64,000 nt of DNA from Astragalus membranaceus (Eukaryota > Streptophyta > Magnoliopsida > Fabales > Fabaceae): positions 88,384,360 to 88,448,359 of the forward strand of contig CM076847.1 of assembly GCA_039519185.1 (NCBI GenBank). Direction: 5' to 3'. The notes beneath the pieces were generated by a model. That model had not been told where the DNA came from. It made no database searches and saw nothing but the letters and a program-made list of their open reading frames with translations. Positions within the stretch are counted from its first letter, which is position 1. Each line of letters opens with the position of its first letter. Of the stretch, positions 1-10,726 are shown piece after piece. The position numbers and the translations under genes are program-made.

Positions 1-1006
1 TAAATTAAGTAATAAATTTACCAAACGTATGTAATGCGTTGCAGTATTAACACTCCCCCCCGTGTGTGTGCAGCCACCTTTTTCAGAAGCACGGTTCTTC
101 TTGGCTTTCTCACAATAATTCTTAAATCCTTCATCTTTCTGCCAATACTCATTAAACTCAGCCCAAGTTGAGTCTCCCATATAAGATGGCTTCGTACCCG
201 TATTGCGCGCCCTCCGCATCAATTCAGAATAGCGATGAGAACATCTCTTATGGAACACTCTCTCAACTGCGGCTTGCTCCCCTGGATACCATGTACATTT
301 TTCCTATTTAAGAAATTTACAATAATGTTGTTAATTATAAGGCAATAATTAATTAATTAATCAAGTCAATATAAAAGATAATACACCAAATTAATTATTT
401 CGTAGAATCGAATAACTTACCAAAAATGATCTTAACATCTTCTTATTTGCATCCTTATCTTTTCTAACTTCCGTCCAGTTCTTCCAGCTCTTGGTAAAAT
501 TCTCCTTGATTGTTTTTGTGATGGCGGTAGCTGAAGCCTTCGAAGGAATAAAACTGCATTAAAAAAAGATGAATTTTGGTTACACCAAATATAAGTTATA
601 TATAAATGGCAACAAAAATAAATTAATAAATAATAATATAGATATATATATATATATAGACTTACGAATCGCCAACAATCTGCAATATGATACGCCCATC
701 AGGTGTAACCCTAATCACATCAGTCCCATCAATGAATGTGCGTACCCCATCCGCATCAACATGTGTCGGGGATAAGCCCTCAGTACCAACAGGAATCGAT
801 GGGCCCCCTGCAGTACTAGTACTAGCACCATCCTCAGACACAGGTGGTGGCAAATATCCGCCAGTAGTAACAACAACACGCTTAGGCTGAACACGGCGCC
901 CTAGGCGAGTAGATGTCTTCCGCCTGCTAGTGCTGGCGGCATCGGGAGGTGGAGGAGGAACATATGCGCCGTCATGATCGGATCCCGAGTCATCATGAGA
1001 TGCCAT
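1..1006 (-). CDS. CACTA second gene, Ptta/En/Spm Transposase_24-type protein (partial)
   Basis: Three exons read leftward: 666-1006 (ATG at 1006), 421-553, and 303 to the window edge. Donors GTAAGT-like at 665 and 420 and AG acceptors at 554-555 and 304-305 keep one open frame. Exon 1 encodes a low-complexity start rich in Asp, Ser and Pro. Exons 2 and 3 hold the recognisable domain: a basic stretch ending in KNWTEVRKDKD, then WYPGEQAAVERVFHKRC, YMGDSTWAEFNEYW and the family hallmark CTHTGGSV near the edge. In characterised En/Spm elements the second product (TNPA) binds subterminal repeats and helps the transposase. That role here is inferred from family and position. The C-terminal part is outside the window. 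Confidence 0.8.
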
Positions 1007-1203
1007 ATCTGTATAGATCTAGCTAAACATATACATTTAAACAAAACAAACATATACTAAACAAGGTTAACATAAACATATACAAAACTCATGCATTAAA
1101 ATAAATAATTTGAATCCCATTCATTCTCAAACAAATAACATCCTTCATTAAAAATAACATCTTCATTAAAAATAGAATTGTTGAAACATAAATTACATTC
1201 ATT

Positions 1204-4200
1204 CTAATTTGAATCCCATTCATTCTCAAAATCATCATCATCGGAGGAGTGAATTCTTGATACACCAATGTGGTCTGTTGCATCATCACCATCAGCATCT
1301 TCGTCATCAACAACTTCATCGCCGGTGTTTGGCTCATCACATAAACGAACAATGGGTTCAACTTGAATGATCACTTCATTTACATTAGACATCTCTTCCA
1401 TTTGATATGGCATATCTTCCACCGTGTCATCATTTGTCTGATCAATGCGACCTCTTGGTTTTGTTTTAATTGCGACACACCAACCACGCCTATCAGTCCG
1501 CATTGATGGATAAGGGACATAATAGACTTGTCTCACATTTTGTGCAATGACGAACGGATCATACGGTCGATATCTACCATTCATTTTAATGTCCACTGTA
1601 TTTGACTTTGGATTCACCTTTGTTCCTCGAGCAGACGGATCAAACCAATTACAATAAAAAACCACTACCTTTGGACTAAAATCTAGATGGGGGTACTGAA
1701 GTTCATATATGTGTTGAACCACACCATAAAAATCATCTTCACCTCCTCCAGTGACCCCCTTCATGCACACTCCACTATTGACTGTCTCTCTGCCCTGTGT
1801 CCATTCATTGGTGTGAAATTTGTATCCATTGACAAAGTATGTGTGCCATTCTTTAACACATCTTCGAGGACCGTCTGATATGTTCCTCAAGTGTTGGTTG
1901 GTAGGATTTGGCGGGAGGGAATACACATATTGACTAAACCACATTGGAAAATGCGCATGAATATGAGCAGAAGATTGGTCTTCACGTACTGCCTCTGATG
2001 ACAAGAACTCCCTAAAAAGAAATAATTTAATTGTTACACTTGTCTACTATATTAACTAATTAAGATCGATTGTTAATGTTGAGGAACATACTCAATAAAT
2101 GGTTGCACCTCAGTACAGTTTATCAACACATGAACATGTGCTGAACTTAACTCTTCATCTGTTAGCCAGTGAGTTGACTCCTTCCCAGATGGACGACCGG
2201 GTAGACAAAAGACAGACAAAGCCAAAGGATGTCGCCATTCAGTATCCACTTCATTTCGACTGCTTCCAGGAGCAAACTGATTCTTGAAATAATGAGAACA
2301 AAAATGTGTTGTTTCACGGTGTAGGTAAGAAGAACATATCGATCCTTCAACTCTAGCTTTGTTTTTCACCGATCTTTTTGAATCACCCATGAACCTAGAG
2401 AATATGATATTAATATAATAGTCATATATTTTAATTAAACTTGTTTCTTATATTATAATTAAAAATTAGCTGACCTTTCAAACGGATACATCCATCTGTA
2501 TTGGACAGGTCCGCCAAGTTTAGCTTCATATGCGAGATGCACCGGTAGATGCTCCATAGAATCAAAGAAACCAGGTGGAAATACTCTCTCCAACTTGCAT
2601 AAGATAAGTGGGATGTCTTGTTCCATTTTTGAAAGATCATCAGCTTTTAGCGTTGCAGAACACAAATTCTTAAAGTATTGACTTATTTCAATGAGCGGAT
2701 TCAAAACGTGTGTTGGCAACGAACTAAAAGCGATAGGAAGTAAGCACTCCATGAATACGTGACAATCATGACTCTTCATCCCATGCAACCTCCCATTATC
2801 CACATCCGCACATCTAGATAAATTGGAAGAATAACCGTCTGGCATTTTCAACTCTTTTATCCACTGATAAACTGCTTTCGCTTGTTCGGTAGATAAAGTA
2901 TAATTGGCTTTGGGTTTCAAAATCCTAGTACCTTGCTCAACCAACAACAAATCCTTTCGTCTACAGAAATGATCTATATCCTTCCTAGCTTTCTCATTGT
3001 CTTTCGTTTTGCCTTTCACGTTCATGACAGTGTTAAATATGTTGTCAAAAAAATTCTTCTCTATATGCATGACATCGAGATTGTGTCTCAATAGATTATC
3101 TTTCCAATAGGGAAGTTCCCAAAAAATACTTTTTTTTGTCCAATTGTGCCATTGTCCATAGCCATCTGGACGAGAAACAACACCGGCTACGACTTCCACA
3201 GGAGGGATATCCCTAACATTATTCCAAACTTCCTCTGGTGTCAACTGACGAGGAGGTCCAGCTGTTTCAACATTTCCCTTGATGAACGCATATTTCTGCT
3301 TTCTAAATGGGTGATCCATAGGTAAGAACCTACGGTGCGAGTCAAACCATGAAACTTTTCCTCCGTATTTAAGACTAAAAGCCTTTGTGTCAACCATGCA
3401 AATCGGACACGCCATCTTACCATGTGTCCCCCATCCAGACAACATTCCATAGGCAGGGAAGTCATTTATGGTCCACATCAAAGCCGCCCTCATCACAAAA
3501 TTTTGTTTGCGTGCCACATCATAAGTTAAAACACCATTCCACAACCTTTTTAGGTCATCAATCAAAGGTTGCAAATAGATGTCAATACCAGCTGTTGGAT
3601 TACTTGGCCCTGGAATAATAGAATTTAAAAACATGTATGGTTTGGACATACACATTTCTGGAGGAATGTTGTATGGGGTAACAATAACTGGCCAACATGA
3701 ATACGGTGTTGCCGAGGCTTGAATATATGGTGTGAAACCATCAGAGCACAAACCAAGCCGAACATTGCGTGGATCACTGGCAAAATCTGGATGAACACGA
3801 TCAAAATGCTTCCAAGCTTCACCATCAGATGGGTGACGTAATTCACCAGAATTATTTCTATTTTGATGGTGCCATGTCATTTTACCTGCGGTCTCCATTG
3901 AAGTAAACATCCTCTGTAGCCTTGGAATAAGAGGCAGATAGAACATTGATTTTCGTGGAACCGGTTTGCCTCTGCTCATCCCTGATCTACTGACACGATA
4001 GCGTGGTTGTCCACACAACTTGCATTCCGACAACTCTCCATCATTTATGCCAAACTCATTGTTATAATAGAGCATGCAACCAGACACACAACAATCAATC
4101 CTTTTAGATTTTAAGCCAAGCTTCGATACCACTCTTTTAGCTTCATAATAACTTTGCGGTAAACTCCCTCTAATGGGGGTTGCATCCAACATCATTTTGG

Positions 4201-4801
4201 TCATATATTCCATGCACAACTCAGCAACATTAAATTGAGACTTAAGACCCAACAACCGAACACACATTGATAATTTTGAGTCTGTAGATCCTTCAAATAT
4301 GGGTTTATTTGTCTCACTCAAATACATGTAAAACCTTTGAGCTTCCTCATTTGGAACTTCGTCAGCATCTGGTTCTTCAAAATCCAAATTTACTCCAACA
4401 GCGTCAGATATCATTCCCTGATAAACATCTAACGGTTGTATTCCCCATCCTTCAGATGTCGTAGTCACTGGATAACTACTTGATGTGTGATCTACTACTT
4501 CAACCGGAACATTAACCGCAGGAACTGCAGCTACCCCTGGCGCTCCTTCCCCGTGACGACTCCATGTCCAATAATTTGGCCTAAACCCATTATTGTACAA
4601 ATGAAGTCTAACTTCATGTTCATTTTTTATAGCTCGAAATGAACATTTCAAGCACGGACATCTAATACCGCCTTGTCGCCCAAATTCTTCATGATCAATG
4701 TACTTAGCACAAAAAATAAACTCTTCTACTCCTTCTACAAAACGTCGTTTTACACCAGTTCTTCCAGGATACAATCGATCATACATCCAACTACGATCCA
4801 T
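1204..4801 (-). CDS. CACTA TNP2-type transposase
   Basis: Three exons, 2475-4801, 2092-2394 and 1204-2011, give 1146 codons with no break. ATG is at 4801; an in-frame TTG two codons upstream is not a start. Domains in order: N-terminal transposase-associated domain (starts MDRSWMYDRLYPGR, with a CPCLKC zinc-like motif near residue 50), the large TNP2 transposase core, DUF4218 (from about residue 660, LHGMKSHDCHVFMECLLPIA) and DUF4216 in the last exon (VVFYCNWFDPSARGTKV). This is the usual order for plant CACTA transposases (TNPD), which cut the element at its CACTA ends. Introns are short (about 80 bp) with GT-AG ends. The intact frame suggests a recent, possibly still functional copy. The second element gene follows on the same strand about 200 bp downstream. 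Confidence 0.93.
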
Positions 4802-5546
4802 TTTCAAGAACTATACGTATACTACACTACAATATAAATAAAATAAACTATCAATTACTTCATATTTTGATATATATATTTATATATTACTCATTTTATT
4901 TTGATATTTCAATAAACTACCAATTAATTACAAGCAACAGAATTAATTTTTTAATAATGTTATATACTAATAATTTAAACATTATAAATAATAATTCCAA
5001 ATTTAATTTTAAATTTCAATTTTTATAAGACAATATATGTTAATAAAATTTATAAGTGAACTTAATAAATAAGTTTTTTCAATATAAATTAATTTGTATT
5101 ATTATTGCAAACAAAATTTGTAACAAAATTTTACTAAAAATAGTGAAGTAAGTAATATTTTATTAATTACTTTAACAACTAACCGTAGTGAAGAGAAGGC
5201 TCTGGCTTGAAGCTTATCCTGAACTCAAGCAGAGAGGAAAAAGGAGGAACTCAAACAATACCTAAACAAAAAACAATACAATTAGTAACAAATTCATATT
5301 ATTATAAAATAATTTAAAAACGAATATTAAAAAAAAAATTAAAAACTAAAACTATTAACTCATATCAAAAACATACCTTGAAGAAATTTCCCAATAAGAG
5401 CAGAAGACAATTCGTAGGGAGGAAGCGCTACACTTCAAAAACAGATTTAGTAGAGAAGGAGAGAATTTGGGAGAGAGTAAAAGAGAAATTTTAAGAAGAG
5501 AATGGGAGGATTGTTAGAAGTGTGAAGAATGAGAAGTGGGGAATGG
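4802..5546 (-). other. TNP2 5' leader region, AT-rich, no gene
   Basis: No coding potential is visible. Read on the minus strand this is the transcribed leader between the TATA box near 5550 and the TNP2 start. GA/CT-rich stretches at 5195-5250 and 5390-5530 look like untranslated exon sequence, separated by AT-rich, intron-like DNA. Exact leader splice sites are uncertain. Confidence 0.45.
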
Positions 5547-5556
5547 ATATATATAG
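5547..5556 (-). promoter_or_regulatory. TATA box of the TNP2 gene
   Basis: On the minus strand a TATATATCC box lies at the inner edge of a subterminal repeat cluster, about 745 bp before the TNP2 start. A pyrimidine-rich leader follows. CACTA promoters normally lie next to subterminal repeats. A related box and leader occur again at 6871. Confidence 0.5.
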
Positions 5557-5576
5557 AAAAACGCAGCCCAACGGTC

Positions 5577-5880
5577 AAAAGGGATTTGCGGCGGATTCTG
5601 GAGGTTTGCGGCGGATTTTGAAATTCAATATCCGCGGGTTTTTTTTTTCGGAGCTTTGCGGCGGATTATGGAGGTTTGCGGCGGATTTTGAAATTTAAAA
5701 TCCGCGGGTTTTTTATTTACGGAGCTTTGCGGCGGATTCGTGGTACTTTGCGGCGGATATTCAAATTAAAATACCGCGCCTTTTTTTTTAAAAACACCAA
5801 ACAATCCGCCGCAAATGACTACAAATCCGCCGCAAATACTCAACATCCGCCGCAAATGACACAAATCCGCCGCAAAGTAC
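5577..5880. repeat. Inner cluster of CACTA subterminal repeats
   Basis: At least ten copies of a TTTGCGGCGGAT word. Copies are direct in the left half (5585-5760) and inverted (ATCCGCCGCAAA) in the right half (5806-5877). Such words are typical binding sites for the element's own protein. The cluster lies about 1 kb inside the terminal cluster, so the element has two such blocks on this side. Confidence 0.85.
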
Positions 5881-6219
5881 CATTTTTTTTTAAAAAAAAA
5901 TTATTATTTTTTTAAAAAAATTATTATTATTTTTAAAAAATAAATTTTATTTTTTTAAAAAAATCGTTTTAATTAAAAATATATATTATTTTATTAATTT
6001 TTTTAATTATTGATAAAAAAATAAAATCCAATAACTAATTAATTTTTAATTTAAAAAAATAAAAATTGGGAAAAGCAGTAAAATATTATCACCAAAAAAA
6101 TATCCATACAATTAATAAAATATCCATACAAAAAAATAAAATAATCTAAAGCAATAAAAATTGGGAAAAACAGTAAAATATATATTTAATGTCTGCTACC
6201 CCTAAACGGAGACCTACGC
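5881..6219. other. AT-rich spacer, no gene seen
   Basis: Homopolymer A and T runs with no usable ORF and no CACTA terminus. A short string (about 20 bp, ATTGGGAAAAGCAGTAAAAT type) recurs at 6065 and 6160. Any ancestral terminus that once bordered the inner subterminal cluster has been lost here. Confidence 0.5.
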
Positions 6220-6820
6220 CATTATCTTGATATGACACTCTCTTGAGCATTGTCGGCAGCAGCTCCATTACAGTGGCGTATGTCTCCATTTCTTTGTAAA
6301 GAAATTTCCACATTGTCGTGAACACCCCTTCATCTTTTTCGTTAAAAGTAACCCATTTATCAGCAAAAAGCTCCTCCTCATTATTTCACCACAAGTGACA
6401 TATACGTTAATCAAACGCTCGGTATCATCCTTCAACTTAACAGCCCGTCCTTGCAGTTCCTCAAACTTTCTATTTAGAGATTCAACCATATTTTCAAAAT
6501 AGAAAGTTTCACAAGAAACCATCTTTTGAAAAGATGATTGAATCTCTAAATAGAAAGTTTGAGGAACTGCAAGGACGGGTTGTTAAGTTGGAGGATGATA
6601 CCGAGCGTTTGATGAGCGTATATGTCTCTTGTGGTGAAAATAATGAGGATGAACTTTATGCTGATAAAGGGGTTACTTTTAACGAAAAAGATGAAGGGGT
6701 CTTCATGACAATGTGGAAATTTTTTTACAAAAAAATGGAGACGTACGCCACTCTATTGGAACCCCGCTGCCGACAATGCTCAAGAGAGTGCCGTATTAAG
6801 AGATCGAGTGCCGTATCAAG
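6220..6820. repeat. Long internal inverted repeat (about 280-bp arms)
   Basis: The left arm (about 6220-6497) and right arm (about 6527-6820) are near-identical reverse complements with a spacer of about 30 bp that holds its own palindrome (CATCTTTT GAAAAGATG). Both arms encode the same coiled-coil-like peptide outward from the centre, starting near ESLNRKFEELQGR. So this is an inverted duplication of one coding fragment, now with small differences and frameshifts. A transcript across it would fold into a long hairpin. Confidence 0.88.
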
Positions 6821-6870
6821 AGAATGAGAGTATTGGTAGAGGTGTGAAAAAAGAAGAAGGGGAGAAGGGG

Positions 6871-6880
6871 TTTATATAGG
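6871..6880 (-). promoter_or_regulatory. Outer TATA box of the CACTA element
   Basis: CCTATATAAA on the minus strand, just inside the terminal subterminal repeats and followed by a CT-rich leader leading into the inverted repeat. The context (AACGGTCAAAAG upstream, CT-rich leader downstream) matches the TNP2 promoter at 5547, so the two look like copies of one promoter block. Confidence 0.5.
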
Positions 6881-6904
6881 AGAAACGAAGTCAAACGGTC
6901 AAAA

Positions 6905-7204
6905 GGCAAGATCCGCCGGAAACGGCAGTTACCGGCGGATTTAAGGGATTTGCGGCGGACTTAAGGGATTTGCGGCGGACGGAGGTGCATTTGCGGCGGT
7001 TAATTAAAATCTCGTAAAAAAAAAAATTGTGAACCCAAATCCGCCGCAAGAACCGTTAAATCCGCCTGCAAAAGCCAAGACGAATTTTGATCCGCCGCAA
7101 CGGTCAATTATTCCGCCGGTAACTTTGAGGCGGATAAAATCCGCCGGAAATGCGTAGATTCCGCCGGTAACTTTGCGGCGGATCCATATCCGCCGGAAAC
7201 TCCT
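6905..7204. repeat. Terminal cluster of CACTA subterminal repeats
   Basis: Repeated GCGGCGGA words (direct at 6945-7000) and TCCGCCGCAA / TCCGCCGG words (7037-7200) in both orientations, the same family as the inner cluster. They directly adjoin the CACTA terminus. Confidence 0.85.
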
Positions 7205-7233
7205 GGCCGGAAAAACCAATAATTCTTGTAGTG
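7205..7233 (-). repeat. CACTA terminal inverted repeat (one end)
   Basis: Minus-strand reading from 7233 starts CACTACAAGAA, the signature end of plant CACTA elements, and runs into GC-rich subterminal DNA. The flanking base triplet AAT (7234-7236) is the expected 3-bp target duplication. Its partner lies outside the window. Confidence 0.9.
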
Positions 7234-8951
7234 AATCTTGTCATTTTCATCAATCTGCCCTAAAGCAGTCCTAATGGATTGATCACTTCTAAACTTATTT
7301 AAAAGATTTTCTCCATGGGATTTATACATAGTTTTCATATAAGCCATGATATGTTCTTCTTCTTGTTTTTTCTTTTCCTTAAGCTCATTTTGAAAACTAG
7401 TTGAAGGTATATTCTCCTTATCAACATTTATAACCTTATAGGGAAAAGGTTTGACAATCTTCTTACCTTTAGAAGTTCCTTTAGATACCACCCCAGTGTC
7501 TTTGCGAGAGATTCCTTTACCATGTTTAGTGACCCCTCTTCCTTTAGTAAGGATTTGAGGACTTTTTCCACCAAGGGTATTTCTAATTTTAGTCTTAGTC
7601 CATCTTCTTGAAATATCAGCAGTAGCAATAGAGACGGGATTCTCTTGGTCAATAGGAATTTGTTCAACAATCAAATCATGATCTTCCTTGGTAGGCATAG
7701 GAGGCCTATTTGTCTTCTTACTCCCTCGAGAGATACCCTCAAATTTCTTGGGGGTCTCATTCTTCTTAATATTGCCTTTATCATTAGCTCCACCCTTCTT
7801 CTTAATATTGTACTTTGGAATATTCCAAGGTCCCAAGGAATTATCATCTTCAATAGGAGTTTCACCGTCCATTCTAACACTCTCAGTGTTCTGCTCAGTT
7901 TGCTCATTCTGCTGCCTCTCTGGTGTTGCAACTCCAGCCCCTGTACCTTCATGTTGCTTGCTCATCTCTTGTTGTCTAGGCTGGTTTTGTTGACCTTGGA
8001 TGTTAACCATATTCACCACACCTTCACTACATTGATCTTTCTTATGGCCATATCTTCCACACTTAAAACAGATTGAATGAAGCCCTTCATACTCCAACAG
8101 GAGTTTCATTCCACAAGTGTAAAAATGTGAAGCTAGAGGTTTCTCCAAATCAAGTTCAACACATATTCTTGCAAATTTCCCCTAGAGTGTAAGGAAGTAA
8201 GCTGGTCAATTTTGAGCATTGTACCTAGAGTAGAACCTAGTCTGTTTAGGAACACCTCATTACAAAGTTCCATAGGAAGTTTGGGAATGCGAATCCATAC
8301 AGCAACCTTTTGAGTAATTGAAGCCGTGAGAGAGAACAAAGGTCTCCACCTTTGCACAATCAGATAGTGATCTGCTACCTTCCATGGACCATCAAATAGG
8401 GCGTGTTTGTAGTCATCAATAGATGAGAGATGTACCAGATAAAAGTCCTCTGCTAAATTAGTGATCTTCATCTTACCATGGTGCACCCAATCTCTGCGTA
8501 ACTTGTTCTCAAGAAGCCTATAGTTCACCCTTTTACCTAACACTTTCACCACTAGTGTGTTTTGCCAAGGTTTCACCCAATCTCCCAGCTCCTCTTTAGA
8601 GACAGGAACAGTAGGAATGACTGAATTAGAAGGAGGAGAACTCTTTTCTGGTATTAGGGTTTCATCGCATTTCTCCTTCATCTTATCAGTAGAAATTTCT
8701 TCAACCAGTTCAGCCCAAACAACACTATCAAGATTGACGTTAGGGCACTGTTTCATTAACGCCTCTTTGAAAGAGGTATTGCCATTTTGCTTCTGAAAAT
8801 GCACTTCAGCAGCTGCCTCTGTCATTTTTTCTTCAACTGAACCATTGTTCAAGGTTGGCTCTTGTGTCTTACATTTCTTTTTGCTCCTTTGCAGGGAATC
8901 CAGTTCTTCAGCGGTGGCGGCCGTCAAGTTGGCGGGGGTGGGAAGACTCAT
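7234..8951 (-). pseudogene. LINE ORF1 (DUF4283 + zinc knuckle), cut by the CACTA element
   Basis: ATG at 8951. The first part carries a DUF4283 domain (KPWQNTLVVKVLGKRVNYRL to VAVWIRIPKLPMELCNEV), the second a CCHC zinc knuckle (CFKCGRYGHKKDQC) and a long polar, basic tail. This is the usual ORF1 of plant L1-like LINEs, an RNA-binding protein. A one-base loss near 8176-8180 (a shortened G run) shifts the frame between the two parts. The frame then runs into the CACTA end at 7233, so the rest of the LINE should lie left of the window. It cannot make a normal protein. Confidence 0.9.
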
Positions 8952-9045
8952 GCCCTAGCAGCGCTTGCGAGAGAGAGTTTTTTTCTTTTATAAATAATAT
9001 ATTACAGAACAGTTCCTCAACATAATAACACGATAAAAACAAATG

Positions 9046-9046
<1 letters not shown>

Positions 9047-9078
<32 letters not shown>
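9047..9078. repeat. (TA)n microsatellite
   Basis: About 16 uninterrupted TA units just upstream of the LINE ORF1. Neutral simple repeat. Confidence 0.95.
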
Positions 9079-9082
<4 letters not shown>

Positions 9083-9184
9083 GCATTAATTAAGTTGTTT
9101 ATCTTTATATATTTATTTTGCTAAACACATGCAATTAAATTTATTAAATTTTGTTGCGCACTAGTTTTTTTTACCAAAGGAAAC

Positions 9185-9469
9185 TCATATCATTTTATTA
9201 ATCATAATGTTTATAACACATGTTGGACTGAAATAATAAACTTGAGAGCTATCATAAAACCTTAATGCTCTTGCTAAAGAATGAGCAACAAAATTAGATT
9301 GCCTTCTAATATAGCTAACTTTATAGCTTTTATGTAAAGATAAGATGATATTAAAGTGGGACAAAATAATGCCTACTTCATTATTAATTTTGGTGTTGTT
9401 GTTAATGTCATTCACTATGAATTGACAATCCAGCTCAATAAGAATAGAACTCAGGTTTTGTTCATGCAA
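9185..9469 (-). pseudogene. RNase H-like fragment of another LINE
   Basis: The peptide resembles the C-terminal half of the RVT_3 RNase H domain that ends many plant LINE ORF2 proteins or stands alone as a relic. ILIELDCQFIVNDINN corresponds to the conserved ESD-type segment and VSYIRRQSNFVAHSLARAL to the closing RxxNxxADxLA-type motif. The catalytic acidic residue appears kept as D in LDC, but Asp in ADxLA is replaced by His. No RT lies upstream, so this is a truncated 3' piece. It is AT-rich and flanked by featureless DNA. Confidence 0.7.
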
Positions 9470-10155
9470 CCAAAGTAAAGTTGTTAATTAAATTTAAAAG
9501 ATAGTATCACTATATTATTTATACTTTCATAAAAGAAGTAGGGCCGATAAAAGTAAGAGTTTTTACTAACAAAACATGTTTAAAAAAATGCTAAAATGCG
9601 ATTTAGAGGATTTTTTTTATACAAAAATGCGATTTAGAGGATAGTATATCTAAGAGTTTTTTAGATTTATTAAAAAGTATAAAGAGTTTTAGAAGATAAT
9701 ATAACTATCTTTTAGAAAGAATGTAAAACAAAACATGTTTTGTTACACTATACTACCAGTACTATCTACTCCTACCAAAGAAAGAAGATGCTAGATAAAT
9801 TCATTTCTGTCCATTTCATTCATCAAATTCAAAGGTGCTATTTGTAACAGTACAATTACTAGTGGCTACCAATCATTGGTCCACGTAGGCAAAGCAAATC
9901 TAATACCAAATCTAATTTCAACGGATAAATAAAACACAGCTCACATACAGCTGTTAGAAAACTTCTAGAATTAAAATGGAATCAAACATATTCAGATAAG
10001 TAATTGGGTTTCTTTGTAATCCTTTTGCCCAGCCCATTAGCGTCAATAGGTCCTTCTGTGTCTTGGACATCTGCAGTTGAGTTCTGGCCCAATTGGTGAA
10101 TATTACTAACATGTTACCTTTTGATCAAAATGTTAAAAATAAATCTAAAAAAAAC
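9470..10155. other. Intergenic, nothing recognised
   Basis: AT-rich DNA without a credible ORF, RNA gene or clear repeat. A short phrase ATGCGATTTAGAGGAT occurs twice at about 9596-9641. The right end abuts the MULE terminus. Confidence 0.5.
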
Positions 10156-10470
10156 GGCCATCACTTTTCCCACACCCCTCTCTACTCACCCCACACCCTT
10201 GAACCTATGAAATTACCAACTTAACCTTACCCCTCAAAAAAGTTCCAACCATATCAAAAAATCCCTCTTCTTCTCCTCCGTCTCCTACACCCTCCCCTCA
10301 AACCTCTCATCTCTCCACTCCACACCCTATCCACCATTTCTACATCATTATCCTTCTAATCATCTTGTCAACATTGGCAAATATCATAAGGTATTATCCC
10401 TACCAAACATTTTTCGTTTTAATCTCATTTAGTTGCTGTATTTGGGTTTTTTTTCTTCTGAAATCGCGCT

Positions 10471-10703
10471 CGGTTCGGTTGACCTCAACCGAATGGATTC
10501 AGTTAGGCTCAACCGAACGTTATAAATGCAATGGGGGTGTTCTTTTCAATTGGCCACTCGGTAAGGGAGATCCGAACACGTTCGGTTATAGGCAATCGAA
10601 CGTGTTCAGATATGGCCAACCGAACGTGTTTGGATAAGGCCAACCGAACACACTAAAATCAGTAACTCCAGTAACTTAGCTGTTTGTTGGTAATCAACCG
10701 AAC
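10471..10703. repeat. Left subterminal word array of the OTU-MULE
   Basis: Repeated, mostly palindromic units built from TTCGGTTG and CAACCGAAC (e.g. CCGAACACGTTCGG near 10573, CCAACCGAACGTGTT near 10615). Same words as at the right end of the element. Likely protein binding sites by analogy with other transposons. Confidence 0.75.
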
Positions 10704-10726
10704 GTTTTGATTATAGCATCAAATAA

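Larger units (their letters stand above)
1..7233 (-). mobile_element. CACTA (En/Spm) DNA transposon, partial
   Basis: The right edge ends in the classic CACTA terminus: read on the minus strand from 7233 it starts CACTACAAGAATTATTGG. Next inward come GC-rich subterminal repeats, a long inverted repeat, the TNP2 gene and a second gene (Transposase_24 type) that runs off the left edge. The other terminus lies outside the window. CACTA elements make 3-bp target duplications, so the partner of AAT at 7234-7236 should lie left of the window. The element sits inside a LINE ORF1, whose coding sequence resumes at 7234. Confidence 0.93.

Noticed and set aside
6268..6827. Two small coiled-coil genes facing apart
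   Set aside because: They are the two arms of one inverted duplication with shifts and early stops, so best described as a repeat.
10365..10637. 90-codon ORF at the left end of the OTU-MULE
   Set aside because: It overlaps the subterminal word array and lacks any domain; the real gene starts at 10727.
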